The translations under genes were made by a program, and so were the position numbers. The notes below the pieces were generated by a model that saw only the letters and a program-made list of their open reading frames with translations, ran no database searches and was not told the DNA's origin. 64,000 bases of DNA from Chondrosia reniformis (Eukaryota; Porifera; Demospongiae; Chondrillida; Chondrillidae): contig OX359190.1 in NCBI GenBank assembly GCA_947172415.1, forward strand, positions 8,804,001-8,868,000, written 5' to 3'. This document shows positions 25,301 to 36,122 of the stretch, one piece after another. Numbering within the stretch: position 1 is the first letter of the stretch; each line of letters opens with the position of its first letter.

Positions 25301-25610
25301 GTTCAATCAATTGACCTTTCCCATCCCATAGATTTCCGGGTAAAATGTGGTGTATCTGCGATTACGCCGCCCCAAGAGTTGGCTCAAATTAAAGTTTTAA
25401 ACTGACCTGTTGTTCTTCCATGATACTATGGAGTTGATTGGACACTTCCGTCTTTAGTGATAGTGACTCTCTAACCAGCTGAATGAGGTTTTCGTCAATT
25501 GAATCAAAAGCTAAACGTGATCCTTCGCGAATTGCGCTTTTAACTGATTCAACTGAGGGTAATAGCCTTTCCTTCTCCTCTTGTACGCCATTCGTCACAC
25601 GTACTTCCAT
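16347..25610 (-). CDS. Coiled-coil protein with C-terminal C2HC zinc finger, 6 exons, 405 aa
   Basis: In transcript order the exons are 25610-25407, 24294-24133, 20780-20631, 20213-20151, 17368-17162 and 16778-16347, all phase 0. The N-terminal 190 residues are helical with coiled-coil stretches (EKEVLEKRNQELTAKATRLT, VSELRSENEKNKTELQE, then a basic KQKLEDEGRKAQRRINKRND). A His/Pro-rich linker follows, then a Lys/Arg-rich disordered region. The end holds a compact finger C-Q-I-C-x13-H-x3-C (CCQICGEAKFYNIFDLLEHA) 8 residues before the stop. Length and layout recall adaptors such as NEMO, whose final finger is C-x2-C-x12-H-x3-C, but no UBAN motif is visible, so I do not assign the family. The TTG-free start ATG 25610 is clear. 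Introns of 2.8 and 3.3 kb hold most of the repeats in this part. Confidence 0.78.
16818..16965 (+). repeat. Dispersed family 1 copy
   Basis: It carries GGGAACTAAACTAAGAGAGA and TTATCAGTGAACTGGGAA, in an intron of the zinc-finger coiled-coil gene. Confidence 0.65.
17584..17662 (-). mobile_element. tRNA-derived SINE fragment, minus orientation
   Basis: The minus strand reads GCAGCTCAGTGGCAGAAT ... CCAGCTGTCCTGGGTTAAGC, a decayed head of the same SINE. Confidence 0.55.
18776..18875 (-). mobile_element. tRNA-derived SINE, truncated, minus orientation
   Basis: On the minus strand it carries CAGCTGTCCTGGGTTCAATT and the family tail, but lacks the A-box half. Confidence 0.65.
18985..19172 (-). repeat. 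Dispersed family 1, most complete copy
   Basis: It runs from GACAAAGACTCCCAGGATCA through GGAATTCCCAGAAACAGCC, CATCCAAAGCTCTCTTCAGG and TTCCCCTATAGGC to GCATAGCATGTAGGAAAATA. It has tRNA-like boxes in neither orientation and no coding capacity. Confidence 0.75.
20395..20470. repeat. ATAC tetranucleotide microsatellite
   Basis: About 13 ATAC units lead into GTAC/ACGT repeats. A minus-strand MYVC run is a translation artefact. Confidence 0.9.
20817..21005. repeat. 60-bp tandem repeat, three copies
   Basis: The unit contains AATACGACATACATATATA and CACAAACTAGCACGCTGTCA. The period is exactly 60 bp with few substitutions. Confidence 0.9.
21082..21182 (-). repeat. Dispersed family 1 copy
   Basis: It carries CTCCAGGACCTGTATCTTCA, CCAAAGCTCTCTCCAGG and GCATGCATGTAGGAAAAT. 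Confidence 0.7.
22155..22290 (+). mobile_element. Pogo-like MITE terminus
   Basis: It starts CAGTGGGCCCTGGTTTAACC and contains ATGTCGGATAAATAAGGTGT and CAGATAAAAAAGGGG, the usual terminal pattern of pogo-type elements. A matching second end was not found. Confidence 0.4.
23060..23210. repeat. 60-bp tandem repeat, two and a half copies
   Basis: The unit contains GACACATTTATATAGATAAT and CCATATTAATGATATA. Confidence 0.85.
24352..24428 (-). mobile_element. Fragment of the MITE-like family seen at 955
   Basis: It shares TTAAAGATGAACCATCTCAA and the inverse of TTCTAACTGCACCAAACTAT with 955-1143. Confidence 0.5.
24855..25073. mobile_element. MITE with about 66-bp terminal inverted repeats
   Basis: GTAATCTTGAATATTGCTGT ... 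GACAGAAAGTTACATCACAC at the left is inverted at the right, ending GCAATATTCAAGATTAC. The interior of about 85 bp is AT-rich. The arms differ at only a few positions. No transposase is present. Confidence 0.8.
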
Positions 25611-25732
25611 TTTGTTCAGCCTGGAGTGGTGGAGAATTTCTATAAAGCTGTTTATGAACGATCTTTCTTTATATTCATTTAAGCGGTGCTTTCCGGTACT
25701 TTCCCATTGTATTCAAAAAATTACCCCCATCA

Positions 25733-25746
25733 ATCGCCATAGTAAC
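25733..25746 (-). promoter_or_regulatory. X-box-like element upstream of the zinc-finger coiled-coil gene
   Basis: On the minus strand it reads GTTACTATGGCGAT, a near match to the RFX X-box, 123 nt upstream of the ATG at 25610. Next to it, outside the motif, lies a GC-rich patch with ACTTCCGG (25757-25764), an ETS-type core. Position and match suggest a promoter element; this is inference. Confidence 0.35.
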
Positions 25747-27180
25747 GTCCCGCCCGACTTCCGGTTGTATACGACGTATATACGTGTTGTAAGTTATTCT
25801 ATAGTTTTCAATTTTGAAATACATTCTGTAGCTAATGAATTATTGACTTGACAGTGATTGATATCTTATATGATATGTCAAGTCACATTTTGCTGCATGT
25901 AGCACTGGAAGTACATGTCATGTATGCTATACACATGTAGCACTGGAAGTACATGTTATGTATGCTATACACATGTAGCACTGGAAGTACATGTTATGTA
26001 TGCTATACACATGTAGCACTGGCAGTTACATAGTCCTATGCATATTCGAAATGATAATATATACATGATGAAATGATAATATATATGCATGATGAAATGA
26101 TAATATATACATGATGAAATGATAATATATACATGATGAAATGAAGATCAATAGATGCATGGCTCCTCACATGATCACATGATCACATGATCACATAATC
26201 ACTTGAGGAGTTGCTACATATGTACAATGATCACATGCATATATATTTATATGATCACTTAATTTTACAGAGAGGAAGTTAAATACAGTAAGGTATGTTC
26301 TAAGAGGAAAATATTATTCATGGGCAGTTATATATTACCAAAAATAGAAATATCTTTTAATAAGATATATTCTCTAATGTGTTTAATTTAATGGTAGTAA
26401 GCATATATATATACACACTTATAGCTATATACAGTACAAGTGTTGTAGGTACATATATATACATTCAATACAGGAGCCACTGGTTTAGAATGATTGTTTA
26501 ATGGTTAATTCTATATCTGTCAATAAAACTTGTGGTTTCAGAGATATAACCAAAGTGCTACCACTAAATAAGCCCCATGTATATATATAATTCAAAAGAT
26601 CAAACACACACACATATACAAAGGTATATACAGTTCTTAATAACCTAAATAAATTTTACTATATGCATGACACTATATCTATTGTGCACGGTGCTCCTAA
26701 TCATATACTTATATTAGGAGCGCATATCATTCAAATGACCAGGAGACAAAGATCCTCTGGGTCATGGACTACTGATCATGAAGGTTCAAATTCCCAAAAC
26801 CAATATAGCCCAGATGCCCAGTTGATAGGAAAAACTGTTCATATATCCTCAATTCTGCACTAATAGGCTTTCACTAATATATACACATGCTGTGAATGTA
26901 TGTATATATATACTATCTACATACGTATGTAGGAAAAAATTAGTCTATATATACGTATATATGTAGGTGTCAACTCAAAAGGTTTACTTACTGTACAAGT
27001 GCAACATATGAGAATCCAAATAAATTTCATCTTTCATCAAAGAAATAAAACATGTCAATCATGATTAACATAAAATGTGAGTATTGTTGAATAAAATTGT
27101 ACACATAAAAGGCCTGGTGTTATAAGAAAGTAACTAAAAGTCAATGTTCTGATAGGCCCTGTATATATACTTGTAATGTG
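25747..27180. repeat. Repeat-filled intergenic region
   Basis: This spacer lies between the 5' end of one minus-strand gene and the 3' end of the next. It holds a 38-bp tandem repeat with core GTAGCACTGG (about 25895-26025, three full units), a 21-24 bp repeat with core GAAATGATAATATATA (about 26046-26140), GATCACAT repeats (26170-26200) and a degenerate copy of the dispersed family near 26740-26870. No gene is seen. Confidence 0.6.
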
Positions 27181-30100
27181 TTAAATAGTAGTACTACCTA
27201 TATTGGGAAATTCAACATAGAAGTTCCTCTCGTCATTGATTTGTTTATCTGATAAATTTGTACTTATTGTCTCCATTGGAATATCCTCTCGTTTTGGTTC
27301 AATGGCCTTAAAATCTGGGACAACAGAATTTCCCTCTCTGATAGATTCCTCACTTCTACCAATCGGATCCTGCCGAATGGACACATCTTGTAGATCAAAT
27401 GCTGAACCTCCACAATAGGTTGATCTATTAGCAGCTAATGAGGTTGAATGGAGACTGGCTGATGGAAAATTTGACAAAGAATATTTTAATTATATATTAA
27501 TAATGTGACACATTCACACTTACTGTAAATTAACATATCATTATATCTCAAGTAGGCATCTAAACAGCGCTTACCAAAAGAATTTGAAGCTCTGCTACTT
27601 CTACTGATTGGCTTGGATGTTTCTGTGTCTTCTTTAATGTATTCAAACTGGTGAATGCCAAGAAGATTATTACGAACCTAACACAGAGAATAACATCAAA
27701 AGTTAGTTCCCGTACCAAAAATACTTTCAAACTAAATGCTGTAAGGCAGCAGTATAGCTCATTCTTGGTGTAATTATATATGTACCTATGTACACATTCA
27801 ATGTACACAAATAATATTGTAAAGCTTGAAATTTTGGGAATTGAGCAAAATGATCCTTTAAAATATGTGATTATCCTAGAGATGTGACTCTTCATACACA
27901 GGTTCTAACAAATTGTGGAAATGTCCTTCTATAAGATATATATTAGTTTACACTACACTCCTACACCACCTACAGTTAACAGATGTACCTATGTAGTGAG
28001 ATATCAGTCTGACAGATAAAAATAAACAGCCTCTCCCCTCTCTTATCAGGCCTGACTTATGTACAACTGACAGGCGAGATATCAAAAATTATCTCCAGAT
28101 TAGTTACACATATCACTTATGCAATATAAATCAATTAACTATATGTAGGTCATAAAGTTGAACATGCACTACCAATATACCTTTATAAAGGATTTCCTTT
28201 AGATATTATTACAAATATATTATTACAAATATAATTACAGGGACAAACTAAAATAAGGTCTCAACCAAGTCCAATGTTTGTTTGCTACGTATGAATATTT
28301 GGCAATTTAACTTTCTCTTAAGGGAAATTAAGACAAAGCAAATACCCCCTACCCTCATCTAAACCAACCCTGATATTAGTGGTACATTTACACAGGTGCT
28401 TTGAATATGTTTCAATATATATAGATAATGAATATAGGTGTTTCCAACTGCATATTTTTGGTTATTATAAATCATATTTTACGGACGTAGCTTGTACATA
28501 CCTGTTCATTGAGTATTCCATAGAAAAGAAATAGTAAAACTCCCTACAAATAAACAAAATATTGTTGTGATAGTCATTGAAAGTACAACAACCTCTAATT
28601 ACTTATTGTTACATGTATTCCTTCATCCCAAAGCTGTAAGAAGCCTTATACCTGCTATATACATCAATGGTTACTTTTAGTTCTAAAAGGATCAAGAACT
28701 TTCAAAAACTATCTTTTTTTCCTTTCAAAATCTTTATCTGTGTAGTATGTACGTAGAGTGAGGCAAAGTACAAACTGTCCTAGTGTATTGTACACTTGAA
28801 GTACTCAAATAACAATTAATATATGTACCAATATAATATGTATGATACCTTTAAAAATTATTCTTAATTACAAACCCATTTTCCACTTAAAATACGTGAA
28901 ACTTGTCTATTCCCATAATAAACCTCCTCCAACTCCATTCTTACATCAGCATGTTCATTAGCCCATATATAGGCAAACAGATTTTTATCCCATTTGAAAC
29001 ATAATAGTATCTCTATTAAGTTTAAAGGTACACATGGCGGTTTAAGGGAATTGTATATGATTAGTTACATTGTACCTGTATATGAATATAAATAATATAT
29101 ATAGTTACACCTTAAACTAATGTTGACATAGATTTTATTTTAGAATGATACGGTTCATCTCGAAAGAGTAGCTAAATATTCATAGAGCTATAGCATATCA
29201 TTATGTACAGTGAACATGGGGCAAAAGAGTCCTATATATATGCATAGAATACCAAACAGTTAAATATCAATATTATAAGATGCTATAGGGATTTCTTCTA
29301 ACTGTACCAAACTTATCTGTGTCTCTAGACGCACAAAACACTAAAGAAGAACTATCTCAAAGGTCAATATTATTATTAATAAATTATCCATGGTATTAGC
29401 TAAAGGAAATTACAAGATGCTGCAGTTTTGGTCAAAGGCACTGGACCATACAACCTCAGCACATTTAGGACATTGCCATATATATATATGTAGTTCTCTG
29501 GTATGTACAGTATACATACACACACCATGACTGTCGCCGAGCTTACAATAACAACTGCCAGCATTGCGTATAGACAGGCAACTCCCACTGATGTATCATC
29601 ATTTAATACCACAATCATGAATATGATTATAAAATCAACCAGGACAACCAGAGATCCTAGTAGTACCAACATTTGTCTGCAGAAAGAACAAAGAAATGAC
29701 AAAATGAGAAACCAGTCTTTGGCAATATCTGTTAATCAAAATCAGCTTACAATATTGTATAGTAAATCTGTAAATCTAAGCAATCATTATAACAGTATGA
29801 TATTTGATTGCACAATGCCTGTATACAGGGAATGATATGCAGAATAGGGAAATTGGAAATAATTCTTTTTTAATAGAATATTGGACTTGGGTTACTTGGT
29901 TGGATATGGTGCAATATTTACAGGGACTTCCATAATATTGCATCATAACCTTAGCACAGAGATTGCACAATCATATTCCATACCCTAATTAGAATATCCT
30001 ACAAGTATATCTGTATATACGTAGTATATACTTACTTCTGGTATATATCGTCATACATACTTGTCTGATGAAGTGAATCACCACTAATTAAGAATGTACA

Positions 30101-33100
30101 CTGATTATTTGTTGTAGTTAGTTTAAGAGGGAGAACATGGGAGGGGCATTGCTGTGGCAGTTGTAGCTCAGTGGCAGAGCAACTGGTGGTCATAACCAGC
30201 TGTCCTGGGTTTGATTCCCAGCAATTGCTTCTTTCGTGTTTTTCCCTCTTTATGATGTTTCATTGATTATTACTTGTGGTTTGATTATCACATCGATTAT
30301 TCATACGTATGTACATAGATAGGCAGATGGCATTCTAAAGATTACATCTTTCGCAGCAGGAGAACATATACAAGTTGGTACATAAAGGTATACTGGTATG
30401 TATATATACAGTATACACTTTGCTGACCAAGCATAAATCTTCCTGTGATTATCCATATTATAATATGTGTGTATGTACACATACACACATATGTATGTAA
30501 ATACATACATATGTACATACACTTAAACAGTATATACGTAGATTTACATATATGTACGTAGATACGTATATGTAGAAGATACACAGAACAGGTACATACT
30601 ATATATACATCTATGTGTCCTAACTAGATAGGAGAGAAACAGTAGTCCCCACTTTAGCACATACATACAAATGTATACAGTGAGGGAATTAATTACAGTT
30701 AGACTGTGAAAAGACTATGATGAAATAGTACTGGCCATGGTTGGCATATTTATCTTTCAGTAACTGTTCACTTCTTCATACATACGTATAAGTATGAACT
30801 GTAACAAAATGTTTTGAAAATCATACATATGCATATGTAATAGGACAATATTTAATTTACGTGGTCAATTACATAATTACATAAAGATTTCAGTAATTCA
30901 TATATTTCTTGTCCTTACATGATGCTTCGATTTCTTTTCCTAAATTTTCTACATTTTGCCTTTAGAGTTCTTTCTGAAACTGACTTGTTGATGATGTAAA
31001 TCAGGTAAACAGTGGGAGCTATCAGGAATGTTGTACTAATTGTGATGATGATTACGGGGACACACAAGCTCCAATACATACCACGGAGGTGTGACAATAG
31101 ATGGCTGAAAAGGAATACATGTACAATATTGTAATATTTACATTAATGGTTCTCTATATGTATGCACGTACAAACATATGAAAAAAGATAGCGAGTACTT
31201 GTTGCAATCAATGTGGTTGATAATTATTTTGAACAAAACTAATTATACACAGGGCTTTAAAAGACCAGGAAGATTCCCTGGGTCACCAATGAAGGTTGAA
31301 ATTCTAAGAAACAGCTGTCTGGTCCAGTGGAGAAGAAGAAGGAGGAGAAGACTCTTATATCCTCATCCAAAGCTTTTACTAGTTCCATATAGGCCTTTTA
31401 CTGTAGAATAGCTGTAGCATGTTGAAAATGGTGTATTTATACTTTCTAAGCATAATACAAGTTTGTTCAAATAAGCAAGTTTCAGATAACTGAGGCTTAA
31501 TTATATAGCATTATGCATAGAAGCCTCTAAATAATGTTGCTATAGAAGTATCCCTTGTTATGGGACATTACATATGTATGATATGTACAGTGAAAGCAAT
31601 TTTGCTCACAATATATAAACGTTTTGTGAACATTCACACTTACTTGTCAGAGGTATCCTGAACATATTCTCCGCCAAATATACTTCCTGTCACCACGGTA
31701 ACAAAAGCTGGAATACCTGTATAAATAAGCCAATGGAACATAATAGATTTTCACTAAATGTACATTATCATATGAAACACATTACATGAATAGAAATATT
31801 ATTCATTATTGAGAGCATTCACTCACAACTAAAACAGGCTCTACACATTTTTAAACCTCTAAAATAAGTTTCAAATAACAAGCAGTCACTTTCGTTAGAT
31901 CCCAGATAATCAGAGCTATATAGACTTTATATCATTAGGTCATACCAAAGCTAACAAGCAGTCCAACAAGTATCAGATATCTCTGTGGTAACTTGGTGAA
32001 GTTTGTGTTTTTTGCCACAACCCAAAACAACACTGCTACCATGCCAACTAGCAGAAAGCAGGCAGAAAGGAGCAGAAAATGGATGAATGCACTCATCGTT
32101 ATCCTTGTAGCCTAAAAGGAAATGATAATGTAAGATGAATCATATCTTTGTTCATTTTACAAAATGCTTCATAAGTGCTCAAGTACTTCACACATAACTA
32201 TTGTATTGCTCTATTGTATCATTGCTTTCACTCAAAAAGAACATATAAATACTTGTGTATATATTTATGTGGATACAGACAAATGTAAATATTCTACTCC
32301 ATTAAAAATTTACACTTTAAGTAAAACTCAAGTGTCTAAGGTAATGCAAAGCATGCTATGTAAATTAAAGTCTTAGGACTATGTAGCTAGAGATCAAAGG
32401 ATGCTTGAGTAGAGGTACACTGATATAGGATGCGATTTCAAGAAACAGTTTCTGCCCCCTATGTAGGGAGAGGAAAGACTGAACTCCACTCCTCCACTAC
32501 ACAGTTGTATTTACAGTGTACTGGAATATTTACCTAAAGTCATAGTTTATCAGAGAAGGGCCTTAGACAATTCATAGACTACTAACATACATGCTACTTT
32601 TGACGCCACTTTTAGATTATTCACTTACTGCACTTCTACTTGGTGTCATAATGGCCGTAAATAAGAATACAAAGAAAATACACACCATAAAACAGAAACG
32701 AAACAGGAGGAGAACTTCTCTTAGAAGACTTTGGCTACAAGATGGAAGAGAGCACATAATATGTATGTCATCTCTATATATAGTAACAGAGATCAATCTG
32801 GGGGTCATACACTGACACTCACCACAAGCACAGATTCATTAATATAGTCAGTAGGATGAGGAGGCAGGCTATTGTGCAACCAAGGCACACCAGTACATTG
32901 ACGGCTATAACTACCTCAGAACCAATACTTTCCTATTAATAAAACAGATAATAACTGAATCAGTAACATATTTCCTCTAAATGTATCATGAAGTCTTACT
33001 TCAGTCTGATCTGATGTTGGAGTAGGAAGGACAGTTGAAACTACGCTAGGTGTGCTATTAACAGTAACAGCAGTTGATGTTTCTTCTAAGCTAGTTGTTA

Positions 33101-36100
33101 AACTTTGCCTTGGGGTACTACCTTCTAGTTTACTGGTACTTGTGGTTAAAACTGATTGGTGGATCTCAAGTGTGTCTGTCATGGAGAGGCTAACTTGACT
33201 GGGTGAAAGGATGGAATTTATATATGTAGTACTCTCCTTGCTTATGTGTGAGTGGGCCATAGAAGATGCCAGGGATGAGAATGAAGAAATAAAGTAGGCT
33301 TGTGAACTAGGTTTTGCAGAAGAGCTCATCACGCTATAGCTAGGTGTCTGATATACAGAGCTGCTTTGAAATTGTATTGATGATGGCTTAATAGAAAGAA
33401 CTTTACTCATTGAAACTTGAAAACCGTTAGAAGATTTAACTTCAGAACTGTTTTGAAGGTGCCTTGATGATGGTTTAATAGAAATAGTCTCACTCAATGG
33501 TACAGGGAAACTGTAAAAACTTTGCACTTTAGAGCTAGCGCTGCTTTGAAGTTGCATTAAAGATGGTTCACTAGGTATAGCATTACTAGATGATATGACA
33601 AAGTTGTTAGAAATTTGAAAATTAGAGCTGCTATGAAGTTGTAAGGTTTCTTTAATTGACGAGACTTGGTTGCTACTAGAAGCATCTGTTTTAATAAATG
33701 ACTCTTCTTGGGTGTGGCTGGTTACTATAGTTCCTTGTTGACTGCTTTGCTTGGTAGAAGAAATAATGGTCACAAAGATGGAAAGGGATGATATTACATC
33801 AGAATCCAGTTTTGGTGTTGACAGTAATGATGAAATGCTATCTTGTTCATGATGGCTAGATGTTGAAAATGATGTAGTTGGTGAAACTTCCCATGAAGAG
33901 GAGATGAGATTTACAGTAGCCAGGGAACTGGAGGATATCGTATCCTTTGTACTAGTTTCTGAATTCAACTCATTTGATGAAAATGATGTAGTTGGTGAAG
34001 CTTCCAATGGTTGCCATGGAGAGGAGGTTAGATGTACAGTGGCCAGGGAACTAGAAGATATCACTTCCTGTGTTCTAGTTTCAGAATTCAACTTAATTTC
34101 AAGAGAGTGCATTTTTGAGGATATTGCATCTCTGGAAGTACCAGTTATATATACAGTTTCAGAGGAGGTGGTACTATTATGCAGTGGTGTCTGTTGTAGG
34201 TTGCTAGTAGTTCTGTTGGCTATATATGGCGGACTTGCTTCCTGGCTGAAGGACACTGCAAAAGAAAAATCAAAGCAGTACCTAATACCACCCATATATT
34301 TATAACAAAGATCCTCCAGTAATAACCTCTGTCTCTCCCAGGCCTCGCGCTCCTCTCATGCAGGTCAGTAAGTGCAAATAAACCCCACAAAACAGTTGCA
34401 ACAGAAAAGAAAAATACAGTAAAATTATAATACAATCAATCATCGCTGAAGGACACTGCAAAAGAAAATCAAAGCAGTACCTAATGCCACCCAATAAAGA
34501 TCCTCCAGTAATAACCTCTGTCTCTCCCATGCCTCAGCAGGTCAGTAAGTGCAAATAATCCCCAGAAAACAGTTGCAACAGAAAAGATATAATTAATATA
34601 CAATATACGTACGTACGTATATATACAATCAATCATCGACTGTGCATATGTGCATATTATACATTGTAAATCACAGAGTGCAAGGGTAAGTGAAATACAT
34701 CTTGATATTAATCAAACTAGAAACTGCTGTTTCACACATGCAGTATTATTCAAATTAGAGTTAACTCTTAGAGCATAAAACTGCTCTGGGTAAGCACTTC
34801 ATTACAAATTAAAAAAAGTGTTCTTGTAAAGGTATATGTCAGATTCTATTGCCATTTCTATTACAGCTACTTTTGACATTAAGCAAATACAATTGATTTC
34901 ATTAGTATATGCTTCAGTTTATATCAATCACTATTGGACATGAGTATAATGCTAATTCAATTAATGGACATTTGATATGTGTACGTAAGTATATCACAAT
35001 TGAATCTTTCCTTGGTCTTTGGTAGATTGTAAACCTCATAAGGTATTTTGGGATACATACGTACCATAAGACACGTTAATATAGTAATGGTTCATTCCCC
35101 ATGAGTTAAACTTTATAGACCAAATTAATGGCTTAATTCTATATAATGTTATCATGTTTTGTCAGCCAATTACACGCATATCAGCATAATATATCTAAAT
35201 CAAACATTGAATATGAGTATATATTATGGTACATATGGATGGATGGATGGATGGTTGTATTTATGGCTAAGAAATATATATGAGCATGTAGACTTTCCAC
35301 TCATGTAATGGTGAGGTTTAGACTAACAATACTGATTTTATCTTTTCTATTTAGTCTATGCCTGTGAACTATTGGCCTGACACTCTATACCTTTTCGATG
35401 AGAATTATTATAGTAAACCTTTTCCTAGTTTATAGTCTATATTCATCTATGGGTAATTACATTGTACTGGGACTATTTAGGAAACACTGTTCAGTAACAC
35501 AGAAACTGAAGGCAGGGGTCATATATTACAAACACGAGTTGTAGTACGGTTAGCACAATATTCCTCCATGTTATCCTTAATTTGACATTCATGTGAGTGG
35601 TATTACAATACTAAAATTTTTAAAGAATATCTTTGAAACATCAGTGAATCAGACAGGGTCACTATTATTGTTGAGAAACACACCAGCGGAGGTGTAAAAG
35701 AACAAAGACAAATGTAAAATGATTATAGTGCGGATCTCTCTAATTAGATAGCCCATATATATTTATATTTAATATACTTGAAGTTTCCTATATATTGTAC
35801 TTTATATAGGCATATACGTACTATAGTAGAAATACAGTGTTTTTATTTTCGTTAACTAATTATATAAAGTACATTGACTATATTTAAAGTTTCCTAAATT
35901 CGAGGTAATATAGACTTTATTGATTATAATCTACTAGCAAAATTAAAGTATAATTCAGTGTGTTGTTTCACGGAGAGAGGTTAATATCGGAAGGCTGTAC
36001 TCGACGCACTACGTTAAGATTATAATCACTTGACACTAACCTTCTGCGATACTAATTGGGCTAAGAAAATGAAGTATACTCAGAAAAAGTACTTTCTGCA

Positions 36101-36122
36101 GAGACCTCAAACATCCAGTCAT
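27181..36122 (-). CDS. Seven-helix receptor with mucin-like stalk, adhesion-GPCR-like, 11 exons, 843 aa
   Basis: In transcript order the exons are 36122-36041, 34255-33000, 32932-32823, 32734-32629, 32111-31946, 31716-31644, 31104-30919, 29676-29547, 28543-28502, 27677-27575 and 27458-27181. All phases close. Exon 1 is a signal peptide (KVLFLSILHFLSPISIAE). Exon 2 is a Ser/Thr-rich stalk of about 418 residues with internal repeats such as SSSLATV and IKPSS. Seven helices follow. TM3 is SAFIHFLLLSACFLLVGMVA, TM4 is YLILVGLLVSFGIPAFVTVV, and TM7 ends VLLFLFYGILNEQVRNNLLG, the family-B2 pattern. No HormR, GAIN or GPS is encoded, and the usual Cys at the start of TM3 is absent. The tail of about 125 residues is Ser-rich. 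The ligand is unknown. Confidence 0.82.
29283..29362 (+). mobile_element. Fragment of the MITE-like family seen at 955
   Basis: It shares AGGGATTTCTTCTAACTGTA, CCAAACTTATCTG and GAACTATCTCAAAG with 955-1143. Confidence 0.5.
30065..30303 (+). mobile_element. tRNA-derived SINE
   Basis: It shares full length with 51172-51414. Internal promoter boxes are TAGCTCAGTGGCAGAGC and GGTTTGATTCC. It sits antisense in an intron of the mucin-stalked receptor. Confidence 0.8.
31268..31425 (-). repeat. Dispersed family 1 copy
   Basis: It carries AAGATTCCCTGGGTCACC, CAGCTGTCTGGTCCAGTGGA and CATCCTCATCC-like sequence, in an intron of the mucin-stalked receptor. Confidence 0.65.
34245..34640. repeat. Tandem duplication (about 199 bp) spanning the exon 2 acceptor
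   Basis: The block starting GCTGAAGGACACTGC at 34245 recurs at 34444 with the same downstream order (AGCAGTACCTAAT, ATCCTCCAGTAATAACCTC, CAGTTGCAACAGAAAAG). The second copy carries the first bases of exon 2 and its acceptor, but read on the minus strand it hits a stop after six codons. Confidence 0.7.
34641..36040. other. Intron 1 of the mucin-stalked receptor
   Basis: This is AT-rich intron with a GGAT microsatellite at 35228-35254. I see no exon, RNA gene or clear transposon in it. Confidence 0.4.

Larger units (their letters stand above)
28544..30918. other. Introns of the mucin-stalked receptor around its TM6/TM7 exon
   Basis: Exon 29547-29676 lies in the middle. The rest is AT-rich with a MITE-like fragment (29283), a SINE (30065) and TACATACGTA-rich stretches (30470-30600). 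No other exon is seen. Confidence 0.4.

Noticed and set aside
30165..30225. tRNA gene
   Set aside because: A and B boxes and an arm resembling an anticodon stem are present, but the acceptor stem does not pair and the same block recurs with a shared non-tRNA tail, so it is a SINE.
33904..34305. Plus-strand 133-residue ORF
   Set aside because: It is the antisense shadow of the mucin-like exon.
34220..34530. Minus-strand membrane proteins upstream of the receptor stalk
   Set aside because: They are intron read-through across the 199-bp duplication; the signal peptide exon at 36041-36122 fits in phase instead.
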